Below, piece after piece: positions 38,816-49,810 of a stretch of DNA of 64,000 bases. Origin of the DNA: Plecoglossus altivelis (lineage: Eukaryota > Chordata > Actinopteri > Osmeriformes > Plecoglossidae); NCBI GenBank assembly GCA_036571765.1, contig BROE01000011.1, positions 3,929,725 to 3,993,724 of the forward strand. The letters run 5' to 3'. Numbering within the stretch: the first letter of the stretch is position 1; each line of letters opens with the position of its first letter. Position numbers and translations under genes: made by a program. Below the pieces are notes generated by a model that searched no databases, was not told the origin of the DNA, and saw only the letters and a program-made list of their open reading frames with translations.

Positions 38816-40768
38816 GAGACCGAGAGACAGACAGAAAGACAGACAGACAGACAGAAAGTGAGGGAATGACGGTTCTTGTTATTCCAAGGGGATGTAACGA
38901 AGGAGTATTTACATTCCTGGCGTTCACGATCTCCTCACTGGCCCCAGGAGAGAGGAGAGGCAGGCAGGAATATGCTCAAAACAAGCCTCCAAAGGCCTTC
39001 CTTGTCAGAAGACAGCCCTCCTTCTCCAACGGACACCACCACCACACTTCATGCACACAGCAATGAAGAGTTCAGCTCAGAAATCATAAAAATCTACACA
39101 CCTGTACACGTACACTGAGAAGCCAGGGTTCGTGATCTGAGATAGGAGTGCATCTAAAGCAACCAGGAAGTGTGGAGGGGACTATATTTTTGCTGCTGTG
39201 TGAGAGAGAAGCCATTTGATTTGGACAGCCGCAACCATCCTTGTACAGTACTGTACCTACGGAGTCACGCAACCTGCCAGAGTGACCAGCCGAATCTAGA
39301 ACGACCAAAACCAACAACAGCCTAAAACTATATTAGACTCAATCGACCAGACCGCCTGACCATCATCTAAAACCAATCTCACGAATAGCCTATGGACCTT
39401 TTACTGGTGAGACTAGGCCTCGCAAAAAAAAACCCCACTTTGCTATATCGTCATCCAACAGGCCAGTCTTACACAGACCCACATTCACATTGGGTCATTG
39501 GTCAGCACATTCTATAAAAGGTGTACTAGGCTTTATCTGGGATCCATGAAGCCTGGAAACCTGTACTGTACTACAGTACAGCGAGTCTGGTCTGGAGCTC
39601 TATTCATCCTCTTGGTTACTACTTAACCCTGTCACTCGTTTAACGTAGGCCCACGTGGCCGTGACCGTTAGTTACCACGGAGACCAGCTGTCCATGCTCC
39701 GAGGAAACGAGTGAGGTTAAGCGGGAGAGATTTACGACCCCTCGATTGGGCACGATTCCTCCAGAATTCCCCGGATTGAGCCGGGTTACAGTAGGATTTC
39801 TGGGAATCTTTCAGCAGTGAGAGAAGGGGAAAAAAGACTGAAGGAGAACAAACATCGATACTCTCCGTCTATAACCTGTTCGGTTGGAACGCTCGCAGAA
39901 GAGACGGCTGGAGAAAGGAGGAAGAGAGAGGGGGAGAGCAAGAGAGCGGGGAAGATAGGGAGAGAGAGAGAGAAAAATCGAGAAAGGGAGAGGAGACAGA
40001 GCCAAAAATACACGAGAAAGAAATACACAAAATGAAGGGGAGAGAGAAAGATGGGGTAGGATGGAGGAAGAGGAAAAAAAGAGATTCTAGGAAGAGAGGA
40101 AGAGGCGTGTGTGTACTCCAGGAGATCTAGTACAGTGTATGATAGAGACATTCCACATGGAGTTATATTAGGAGGGCTCCTGGTAGATCAGTATTGCAGC
40201 TCTAGAATGAACAGCATCACAGCAAGTATGTGTGAGTGTATCTTCCAGGACAGTATTTTCTTCCATTTATCAGGCGATGAAAAATGTGTGGATTAAAAGC
40301 CATTCCAGGTTGTAGTTATTGTTCATTTAAATCAGATGCACAAATGATTAGTACAGCACAGATAAACCACGTCTGATCATCTGATTACAGAGGGGAGAGG
40401 AGAGGAGAGGAGTACCTTGGTGAGGAGAGTTGCGGTGAGTGGTACGTTGAAATACTGGGCCAATCAGATCCTTGGGTCTGTGTGGAGAAGCCCGGTCAAC
40501 AGTTTCCTGTGAGAGAGGGGTATATAGGAAACAACTAGACTAGTCATCTGGGTTTCCATATCAGTCTTTTATTCTGTTGGGTTCTTTCCAGGAAATTCAC
40601 GAAGGTACGACAGACAGACAAACAAGCAGGCAGACAAGCAGGCAGACAAGCAGGCAGACAAGCATCCATAAACAAAGACATACGCTAAAATGTCATGTGT
40701 GCACATAAAATGTTTGTCATATACACACACACACACACACGCATTTAGACTCACACACAGGCACAGTT

Positions 40769-40807
<39 letters not shown>

Positions 40808-42893
40808 GACACAAACGTACATGCACGAGCACACACACACGCGCGCACACACACACACATGTGCACACGTGCACACTGTCTTCCTCACACATTCCCTAAT
40901 TTGAAGCAGTCTCAGTGCCAAAACCAAAAAAAGGAGGAGAAGAAGGAAAAAAAGAACCAACATTTTCACTCTCCATTTTTCCAGGAAAATGGAGGACACG
41001 GAAGCCCGGCTTCCTGGAACTATTCGCTGCCAGAGGTCCCGCCGCATAACGCGCGTACACATACATGCACACGTTCATGCACATGCACACACATCACTCC
41101 CCAAGGCGCTCCGAAAACATCCATAAAACGCCCGGGGAAAGATTTACAGCTCTGAGAACCAGTGGCCAAGGGTTTTCCAGGGAAAGCTAGGCCACAAGGG
41201 GATGTGCTATAGAGGAACTGGAACTAAGAAAGCCTTAGACATACTATTCTAACCTCTCCACCAAAACCACACACCTCAACACATCTGAACAGTGTAGAGA
41301 GCGACATCCCTGTGTCTGTGATGCTGTTGTACAACACAAGAGTCTCAAGGTGCTTGAAAACAGTGACTCGGGGTTTTCCTGGTAAGGGCTCATCATTAGG
41401 ACAAACACCCGATCCTTAGAATGCACATCGGCAGATCAAATTGGCAAATCAGATCACTGATTCTCATTCGTTGGCTATGATAACATTACTGCGGTTGGTT
41501 AAATGTTTTAAACTCTCTCCTCCTCTGGACTTGAAAAGCTCTGTCTGATGGCTCAGAAAGGCTGGGATTAAGCATGCCTGCCTGTCATGATGAGTAGATT
41601 ACTGGGCTGACCTTTGACCTGGAAGCACAATGCTCAGCCAGAGCCCATCCCTTGAATAACAGGAGGCCAGAGTCTACGAAAGCAATGATTCATAGGTGAG
41701 GTCAGGTTTGTTTCCTATTATGTATAAGGATTTTTCATTTATTTTTATGGAAAGAAAAACACAGACACTTCCCTTATCAGATGACCCCGAAGCACTCCGG
41801 ATTGATATCACAAAAAATCGCAGGCACACACACGCACTCACATGTGCAGGAAAACATCAATAGCTGCACTGTACCATCACCACTTTCACTAAGACATATG
41901 TGTCTTACATTCCACACACATCCTTCTTGAGACAGCCTCGCAATATAGTACAGATTCTCTGAACATGCCTGGAGATATGCACGCAATGATGTTATGCAAG
42001 CCTGCAGGAAGGATGTTCCTTGTGCAACGTCTATAGACACCAACCCTGCAGTGACAGCCCAATAAGACAAAGTGCGTGTGTGTGTGTTTGTTATCAAGAT
42101 ATTTATATAACTAATATGCCAACTGTCTGACAACACGCACAGAGACACACAGAAAATGGGGTTGTCCAAGTCCAATGGACGTGTCCTTCCAAACCAAATA
42201 GTGGAGTTCCAGAACCCAAGGCAGGCTTCTAGGGGGTCTAGTCTGGCCCCCCTTGTGGCCAGGGCCCTGCATAGCTCCGCCTTAGAGCCCGCTCTCTGCC
42301 AGGAGCTTACAGCACACTAGCAACACAATGGACAGAAGAAGGAAAGGAGTCATGGCTTCCTTGTCACACAGCCGGTGTCACCGTCACAACATTGCACCGC
42401 GCTCAGGGGCCCCCGGCAGACCAGTGGCTTCGCTGGTTAGGAAGAAGGCGGGGGGGGGGGGGGGGGGGGGGGTGTTGCGCTTCAACTTTGAACTTTGTTT
42501 TTGTTGTTTTCTTTCCCTGTATCCTATTTTTAGCCACGCTTGCTTTTGCCGGCTAATTGTGAGGGGTCAAGATGGGTCAGACTTAAGGGAGCGAGGCTTG
42601 AGAGAAGCCAGGCTCAGTCACAGAGGTCTCATTCACTGAGCTGGATTGGCCCAGCCAGCTACCAGCTAGCTAGCCCGACTAGCCAACATAAGATGGCTTT
42701 GTTGAGAAGTGAGCTATGGGCCAGTTGGATCATATCCAACCTCGCTGTAGAGGGCTTAAATATAGCACTCGTATAAACTGCGCGCGCACACACACACACG
42801 TCAGCTTGAGCAAAGCCATGGTTACATCAGATAGGCATGCTAACATGAGACACACAAGAGGGGTCACAGGGCTGTGACTGACAGCCGATGACG

Positions 42894-42926
<33 letters not shown>

Positions 42927-43063
42927 TGTGTGTGTGGGAGGAGTGGACTCTATACTACACACTCAGAGGTCATTACCTGGTAATTGGGGTGGAGAAGAAA
43001 GTAGTCTGGACATCCTGCTAAGGCCATGGTGTCCATCCAGCTCTGGCCCTGTTTCCAGGACAC
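23196..43063 (-). CDS. grb10: grb10, growth factor receptor-bound adaptor protein (RA-PH-BPS-SH2)
   Basis: Coding exons in transcript order: 42977-43027 (exon reaches 43063), 40416-40506, 38047-38170, 37786-37909, 29332-29488, 27718-27757, 26686-26760, 26441-26578, 26184-26294, 25504-25602, 25267-25344, 24572-24688, 24027-24093, 23782-23869, 23458-23551, 23196-23342. Known role: GRB10 binds activated insulin/IGF1 receptors through BPS and SH2 and damps signalling; it is an mTORC1 substrate. The start MALAGCPDYFLLHPNYQ matches the mammalian GRB10 start. GRB10 is preferred over GRB14 because of KRSQRMNVLGSPSPLHPS and the MALAGCPD start. All phases agree except between 29332 and 27757, where one exon is missing from view. 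The gene is convergent with trio. Confidence 0.92.
24027..24688 (-). CDS. grb10: grb10 BPS (between PH and SH2) exons
   Basis: 24572-24688 encodes RSVSENSLVAMDFSGRTGRV followed by IDNPLEAQSAAMEEGQTWR, the receptor-kinase-inhibiting BPS segment unique to Grb7/10/14. 24027-24093 encodes KRSQRMNVLGSPSPLHPSAL, the GRB10-type linker. The intron between them holds a 13-bp GTGAACTGAGCTG tandem repeat. Confidence 0.94.
24163..24282. repeat. 13-bp tandem repeat in a grb10 intron
   Basis: About nine copies of GTGAACTGAGCTG (one with GCAG), followed by a CCACCTTCTCCTTCCT repeat to about 24440. Confidence 0.92.
25267..27757 (-). CDS. grb10: grb10 RA-PH linker, PH domain and BPS-start exons
   Basis: 27718-27757 encodes KNYAKYEFFRNPL. 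26686-26760 encodes NFFPEQMVAWCQESNGS... . 26441-26578, 26184-26294 and 25504-25602 encode the PH domain, with IQGHLYMKEPGRKSWKKLY, LEDSNVFTVITGRKLHNAP, KMLCAEDEQSRTCWMTAF and the C-terminal helix Trp. 25267-25344 encodes YGILLYQNYKVPQQRKAP, the start of the BPS region. All six exons join in frame, and the PH domain looks complete and lipid-binding competent. Confidence 0.94.
28000..36500. repeat. Microsatellite-rich grb10 introns
   Basis: Besides the RA exon at 29332-29488, this stretch holds GA tracts (28078-28175, 31285-31440, 35837-35872), CA tracts (33220-33264, 35935-35970) and a 16-bp CACAATCACCACTCAC array (36138-36232). I saw no other exon here. Confidence 0.75.
29332..29488 (-). CDS. 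grb10: grb10 RA (Ras-associating) domain exon
   Basis: Encodes IVKVWSEDGAGKVVEIPADM followed by TSRDMCQLLVYRSHCLDDN and WSLVEHHPLLGL, the core of the Grb7/10/14 RA domain, with a Lys in the KVVEI strand as in mammals. It ends in phase 1. The next exon found (27718-27757) starts in phase 2, so an exon of length 1 mod 3 (about 79 bp, RCLEDHELVVQVES-like) is required in 27758-29331 but was not seen. Confidence 0.92.
37441..37566. repeat. 9-bp CAGGACCAG tandem repeat in a grb10 intron
   Basis: Units AGGACCAGC/AGGACCAGT. Read in frame they give Gly-Pro-Ala-like triplets, but the array sits inside an intron and has no collagen gene context. Confidence 0.9.
37786..43063 (-). CDS. grb10: grb10 N-terminal exons (start and Pro-rich region)
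   Basis: 42977-43063 carries the ATG at 43025-43027, with an in-frame ATG four codons upstream and an acceptor at 43064. 40416-40506 encodes ETVDRASPHR...NSPHQ, weakly similar to the mammalian segment ending LANHQ. 38047-38170 encodes VPFASMATLPQPG...AMHIVACQ, matching TVPLLQNG...VHILAV. 37786-37909 encodes RLQEEQQVRPSSLPAIPNPF followed by PELCSPSGSP, the conserved Pro-rich motif of Grb7/10/14. The family's acidic segment (EDDVDLEALV-like) expected between 40416 and 38170 was not found. Because both flanking boundaries are phase 1, its absence leaves the frame intact. Confidence 0.8.
38758..38858. repeat. GACA-rich microsatellite in a grb10 intron
   Basis: Runs of GACAGACA and GAGAGACA with small interruptions. 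Confidence 0.9.
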
Positions 43064-43292
43064 CTGCGTATGGAAGAGACCGTTACTGACTGTTCCTGCA
43101 CTCAGACCTCCAGAGACGCTGTTCACAATCATGTACTTCTTCTGCTGGGCTTGCCGTCACGCTCCATTTAAATGTCGCTTGGGATGAACACGTCTGCTCT
43201 CACCAATAGCGTTTGACAGGCGGCGTGATAGATCGGGGTACGGACAAAAGCACCAAACCTTCACCTCTTCATCTGGCTTATGGGTCATTCCT

Positions 43293-43430
43293 CCTCTGTG
43301 AGGGTGTAAAGAAGGCCTAGGTTCTACCTCTGTGAGGGTGTAAAGAAGGCCTAGGTTCTACCTCTGTGAGGGTGTAAAGAAGGCCTAGGTTCTACCTCTG
43401 TGAGGGTGTAAAAAGTACCTAGGTTCTACC
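43293..43430. repeat. 34-bp tandem repeat upstream of the grb10 ATG exon
   Basis: Four copies, starting at 43293, 43327, 43361 and 43395, of CCTCTGTGAGGGTGTAAAGA plus AGGCCTAGGTTCTA. The first three are nearly perfect; the last carries AAAAGTA changes. Confidence 0.93.
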
Positions 43431-45127
43431 AAGAGAGAGACAAAGACAGAGAGATACAGACAGAGAGAGAGAGAGAGACAGAGAGAGAGAGAGTCTACAA
43501 TCTAAATGTGCGATTGTGGATGTGCAAATGTGTGCATTAAACATGGTTTTGGGTCAGACCCCCGAAGAGAGCACAAGGGTTATGGACAGAGAGACAGAGA
43601 GACAGGGCTGAGGAAATAGGGACTTATCTGTGCATCCCTTGTGAAAAAGTTTGAGGCAGAGTTTAGTGTGCAGGCTCTGCCTTCTAATACCTTGTCTGAG
43701 ACACATTCTGCCAGACAGGGGGGGGGAGGAGGAGGGGTGATGGAGGGAGGGAGGGGTAATGGGGGGAGTGGGCCGGGGGAGTCCAGACACCCGGCTAATG
43801 TTTTGGGTTCAGTCCTGGAACATTTTGATCCGACACCCAGAGTGAACATGCACACAGGCATATACATGTACACACACGAACAAGCACAGTTGAATACACA
43901 CACATACAAATGAACACAGTTGCATACGCACACACTAACAAGCACAGGCACACACACACCCTTTCTCTCTCTAGAAACTGAAATGAAGACACCGAGTTTG
44001 TGGAATTTGGCTTAGACATGATTGGACTGGTTTCAGAAAATCCTCGCGAAGCCCAATTTCTGTCCATGTCACATTAATACATTTTGTTCTTCTAGTGGAA
44101 TTCATGTTGGCATATGTTGGTTCCCCAATGCTACTAGAAGGAATAGATTATTTGAATTATGGATTTCTTATTTTATATTTGAGTACAAGTCTTGCCAAAT
44201 ACTAAAGATTGGCATTTTAGGTACGTCAAATGTCACATTCTAGAGGAGAGTGTCTTTTGGACATAAACATCCACCTGACCTCGGTTCCCAAACCTCACTG
44301 CTGTCCCTTTTTGACCTCTCCATCATTCACTCTCTCTCATTCCTCCATTCTTCAGCTAGCTCCCTCCCTTCCTGCCTCCCTCCCTGCCTCCTGCTGGGCC
44401 TGGCGTCCCGCCTAGTTGAGCCTGGGCAGCAGGGCCGTGGGTCAGCCTGGCGTGATGTGGCTGGGTGGCCTCCTTCTGCTCTGGAGAGGCCAGGGGTGGT
44501 CCTGACCATCAGCCTCCCTAACCAGGTCAGTTTGGCCCGGCTGTCAGCCTGCCTCACCGCCAGTCGCTTTTTTTCCCCTTTTTATTTTAATTTTACCGCC
44601 AACGCTTCCCCTCACCCCGCCACCCCCACCCCATTTGACCTCGGCCTCCCTCTCTCTCCCCTTCTTCATCTCTGTCTCTCTCCCCATCTCAGTCCCTCAT
44701 CCAAACACAAATGAGGGTGCGCGTGCAGATCCAGAAGGGGGATGGTCAGCCTCCCGAGGAGGATGGCTTTACCAGAGCTTGACGGTGCATTGTTGCTGTA
44801 TGCATTTACAACAACCACATGACCATCTGAAAGGGCACATTGCAGGGGGCATCTGATGTACATCTAATAGCCGTGTTGCTGGGTTGAAACCATAGATGTG
44901 GACTCAAAGCTGTTGACATTTGCTGACATTTGTGCTTCCGCCTGCAGAGACAGACCAATTACCATTTTACTGGTCATTTAGAAAGAACCAGAGTTGGCAA
45001 TGGCCGAGAACAACTTAATAATGTCACTGGTGTGTGTGTGTGTGATTTGACTTACTCGTGAAGCGGCTCCTTTTCTAAACCTTCAGTTGGTAATTATGAA
45101 CCAAGCACAGGCATTGAGCTAAGAGTC

Positions 45128-45173
<46 letters not shown>

Positions 45174-46065
45174 AGAGAGAGGGACAGAGGTCTAGCTTAG
45201 CTCTAGAGAGAGAGAAAAGCCATCGAGGGTCCCCTTGTAAGTCACCATGTCATCCACAAGCTTAGAAATAGGGCAGTTTAAAAAGTTCCAACGGCCATTC
45301 ATAAGTGAGTGGACGCGGTTTTGGCTACCGACTTGATATGGCTGACAGAGAATGCAACTGCAAAGCAGTATTCGGGTAGGTAACACTTCCAGCTAGAACC
45401 GTGTACAGTAGGTCAGCTGACGCGACTCAGTAGGCTAGTCCCTGCACCACGGGCAGAGAACACTCAAGACATCTGTCCTGCACAGTGCATATCTGTGTCA
45501 GCGTTCCTGAGCAGTGCGCACCCGCACACGGTCGGCTAGCAGGAAGTCGGAGTGCAGAGAGGGAATACATTATGTAAGAGGTAATGGACCTTTATGATAG
45601 GAAAACAACACAGACAGTAAACTTGGCCTGCTGTCATAAACATGCAGACCGGGAGGAGGCTCCTGATGCAATACCCACGAGTAACCAATCTTTGAAAACT
45701 GGTGATGAAAACAGAAGGGTGCCTATTAAAGGCCTAGGTTGTGTGATTCCCTGTGACCCGATAATACATGTGAGATTCCTGCCAAAGCAAATATCACATG
45801 TATCTCTCAGGTATTATGGAGAGTCACTAGATAGCCCGGGGGTATGACGTCTGCACTACGGAGTATCGACCCCCCTCTGTCTATATTAACCATCTCTTTT
45901 CTCCCCCTCCTCCCTTCTCTTTCCGTCACACTGCCTCTAGTAAAATATCTCTATCACCAAAATATTTCGAGCGCAACATTACCCACGAATAAACAAACAA
46001 CTTAGTAGGTTGTATCACGACTCAAACGCTTTTTTTTTGCAAACACATGACTTCATTCTACCTAC

Positions 46066-46300
46066 CTCGAGATCCAACCAACAGTCTACGCAGGACCGGG
46101 ACACCAGAATCTGGAACACCGACAAAACCCCCGCTTGCCTCTCGGTTTATCTGAAGCACGCCACTGTCCAGATCTCAAACTATTACCCAACTCTCGCTGT
46201 TGTCTCTCACGTTGTCGCTTCCAAACACACACTTCGGCCAGCTGACTCCTCGAGCATACACGCACATAGAGGAAAACTCCCCTCAGCCCCGCCCAGTCGT
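46066..46300 (-). promoter_or_regulatory. Candidate grb10 promoter and non-coding first exon
   Basis: The most CpG-rich stretch upstream of the grb10 ATG exon. On the - strand a GC-box (GGGCGGGGC) lies at about 46286-46294, and a good donor (CTCGAG then GTAGGTAG) ends a possible exon at 46066. A splice from here to the acceptor at 43064 would give a standard 5'UTR exon. This rests on position and composition only. Confidence 0.35.
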
Positions 46301-46399
46301 ACGCTGCGGACGCCTCCTTCGCAGGGAACCCCACTCCTTAACTCTTTACGGGGAGGGTGCATCGTTTTACTTGGGGAGGCTTGGGCCGACTAACTCAAG

Positions 46400-46492
46400 T
46401 GATTTAGGACTTCCGGTTGTGTTTAAAGAGTCCTAAATTTAATTATTATGACGTCGGTTTGTTTTTTACCTGCACCCACACGAGTAAAGATC

Positions 46493-46555
<63 letters not shown>

Positions 46556-46862
46556 TGTGTCTCTCTCTCTATCTCTCTCTGTGTGTCTCTGTGTCTCTCT
46601 GTGTGTGTGTGTGTGTGTGTCTCTCTCTCTGTGTGTCTGTCTCTCTCGTCTGCACACAAACACACAAACACTTTTGGTGTGTGCACCTTTTCGTGTATGC
46701 AATTCATGGTGCTTTCGATGAGTAGAAAACAAACACCTTCAACATTTAGGCTGATCCTTAACACCCTAAAGCATGCTATCGGTGTGTATTAATCATTCAA
46801 CAATCACGCTACATACTGATCATCACGACTCCCTCCCCCACCCACCCAGCCCACCCCGTCAC

Positions 46863-46905
<43 letters not shown>

Positions 46906-48210
46906 ACAGGCCTCTTCAAAATCTCAGATGCCAGTCTGGCCCTCTCACTCAGCTGGATATAGAGGCTGTAACTCATCATGTAAAATAAACACCCCGTCTA
47001 TCATCTCTCCAGTTTCCCTCCTGGATGCTCTCCACCCATCCCCCCACCTGAAACCTCTCAGGTTCCATCATGTGCTGCTTCTGCAGTCTGACCCTGGTCG
47101 CCATTAACTCATGTACTCATCCACTGCCAGAATGCTGGGTAAATACATTGGTGCAAGCCTATGTNACACACACACACACACAGCTATCACACACAGTGAA
47201 AACATCACATACATGGATGCACTCACGTGCACGGACACAGAATGAGATGGCACACGTGCACACGCAGACTGGCTACTGGTCGAGTCTGCACTCCTAGATT
47301 TTGCACATTGAATTTAGGTGAGCTTTTTTAGGCTGTAACTACAGTAGTGATGGTGTGCTCAGCGCCAGTGAGTTTGTTTCCGTGGTGAGTCAAAGTTTGG
47401 GCCTCAGGGCTTTGGGGCCTTATCTTGTCATTTGTGATTGGCTGAGATAAAGGAGGGGGCATGAGAGGGGAGGGGGAGCTCTAGCACTACAAGACCCAAC
47501 TGGTCCTACTAAAAACAGTGTCAAAGGTTACGCAATCTAAGCTGAGGCAGCTTGATGTTTCCCAGTGAAATGGGTTAACCACACACACACAAAACACACA
47601 TACACACACAAACATTGAAAAGCAGAAGCGTGCCGTTACACCGAAATTCCACCAATCCTTCTGGAGAACTACCAGGCCTCCAGGCCAGAGGCTATAGGAC
47701 CCCACCACCACCACCCCCATTAACCGCACCACCCCACCTCCAGATAGAAGTGATCTGCAGGCCAAACATCCCTTAAAATCACACCAGTAAACTCACCCCA
47801 TCAACAATCTGTAATGGTGGTTTGCTACAAAGTACGCTTACATATGTTGTGAGTCATTTGAGTCAAGTTCCTTGTGTGTGGTTTGGAGGTATGTCTTTGT
47901 GAGCATTGACATCACTCTGTTTAGACTACTTTCTGGCCTCAGAATTGGAATCTTTTGCTTTTTGTGGACCCAGGCAGGTGGTGTGCAGAGGGAGAGAGGT
48001 ACAGAGAGAGAACAGTGCTGGACGGCTAGTTTACCTTTGATGGCCCTTGCGCTTGACTAACAGTTAATGAAAACATGCATCATTGCCTGTCACACGATAA
48101 TGTGTGCGGCCCAAATTAGCAACAAGAAACTACAATCCCTGTGAGAGAATGTGAGGCATTGAAAGAGAGAGCAAGAGGACAGAGAGAGAGGACAGAGAGA
48201 GGGCAGAGAA

Positions 48211-48249
<39 letters not shown>

Positions 48250-49749
48250 CTAGCTTAGCTCTAATGGCCCTTAGCTTGGACCGACAATCAAAGCTAATGA
48301 AAACATGCATCATTGCCTGTCACATGCTAATCTTTGGGGCCCAAATTATAAAAAATTATAATCCTGTTTTTGTTCTGTCTTTGGTTTAGGTTGTGGGATT
48401 TGGGTGAAATGAGGTATCTACATTACAAACACAAACCCTTGAAAGCCCTTTAACACTTTGTATGAGGACAGAGAGATTTGGGTCGTGGGTCATGACAAGC
48501 ACAGATCACACACCAGCATACACATGTACACCATCACACACGCACGCATACACATGAGCACATGCACAGACACACACTTTTCCCAGTTCAACCTCGATTA
48601 CTGTGTGTGTGTGTGAGTGTTGTTAACTGGTTTGGATTGTGCATCCCCCCGTTTCCTACAAGTTGTTTGAGTCTGTTAGGAGATCAAAGTTTGAGCCCTT
48701 GATTAATCCACAGCACAGGAGCTTTCAGTGACTAATAACTGAACATTCCTTTCATTCTCACAGTTCGGTACGTCAGAACAAACCACCCCTGAACTGAACA
48801 CATTCTCTAATCTCCCCTGTAGCAATTTCTAACCCTAACTTGGCTCCATTCTTCAGACTTAGCTTATCCTTTGCTTCTAGCACCCTCTTTAAACCAAGTC
48901 CAGTCATCAAATATAGCCTCCTCTCTAAATCTTGCTAATGGCAGAGCCATTAGTACCTATGCCACAGTAGCACACAGGCATGTGGTGTTCTTTGCAGTCC
49001 AGGCGGATGGTTGGGGTCACTAGTAGTCATGGGATGGATAGTGGGCCTACTATGCTCTATCTGACACGCAAGGCTAAAGAGACCAATGGCACACCAGATG
49101 TTTGGTTTGGATCACTAGGAGGTGGAACACCAGCTTTCCATCTGGCTGTGTGACACGACCGCAACAGGAATAGAATACGGAGAAAGAGAGAAACATGACT
49201 CCCTTTTCAGTGAGATGAGAGAGGAATGCTTCTCCTGCACCTGCAAGTCCTTTGTTTTTCCAAGCGGAGAGGCCATAAAAAGACTGGAGCAATAAGCAGC
49301 CGAGGAATTTAATTTTGCTTCGACTAAATCACCTGGAATGTGTGTGCTTCTGAAACCAATGCACTCCCATATAGCATAACGCGTCGGTATTTGACTCCGT
49401 GACGGAACAACAAAACTCTGTTGAACACTGAAGCTTTCTTAAAATGAACAATCATCAGATTCATAATGTGAAACCAAATCGTGAAACAAGCTTTGCCATG
49501 GCTGCTAAAATCTGCCAAGAGCATTGTTTTTCTAATGATTAGCGACCATAGTTATTATTTCTAGTTTAGGGGGAACAACCTGAATCCTTCAAGAGCACTT
49601 GTGTAGACTATACAGTTTGGACCACAGTATCACTTGTTAGAGACCCAGGGTTCAATGGAATAAAGCAAAACTGGATGGACTTCCTGTCAATGAAACCTGC
49701 TGATACATTCTCTTTCCTGCCTTGTTCTGACCCTGTTTCCCCAGCCTCT

Positions 49750-49810
<61 letters not shown>

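Noticed and set aside
38880..38930. - strand EEIVNARN considered as the missing acidic grb10 exon
   Set aside because: The required phase gives an immediate stop, and the similarity is too weak.
23196..43063. Grb14 or Grb7 instead of Grb10
   Set aside because: The N-terminal start and the BPS-SH2 linker are GRB10-type.
47165..47165. Ambiguous base n
   Set aside because: A single uncalled base beside a CA repeat; no sign of a larger gap.
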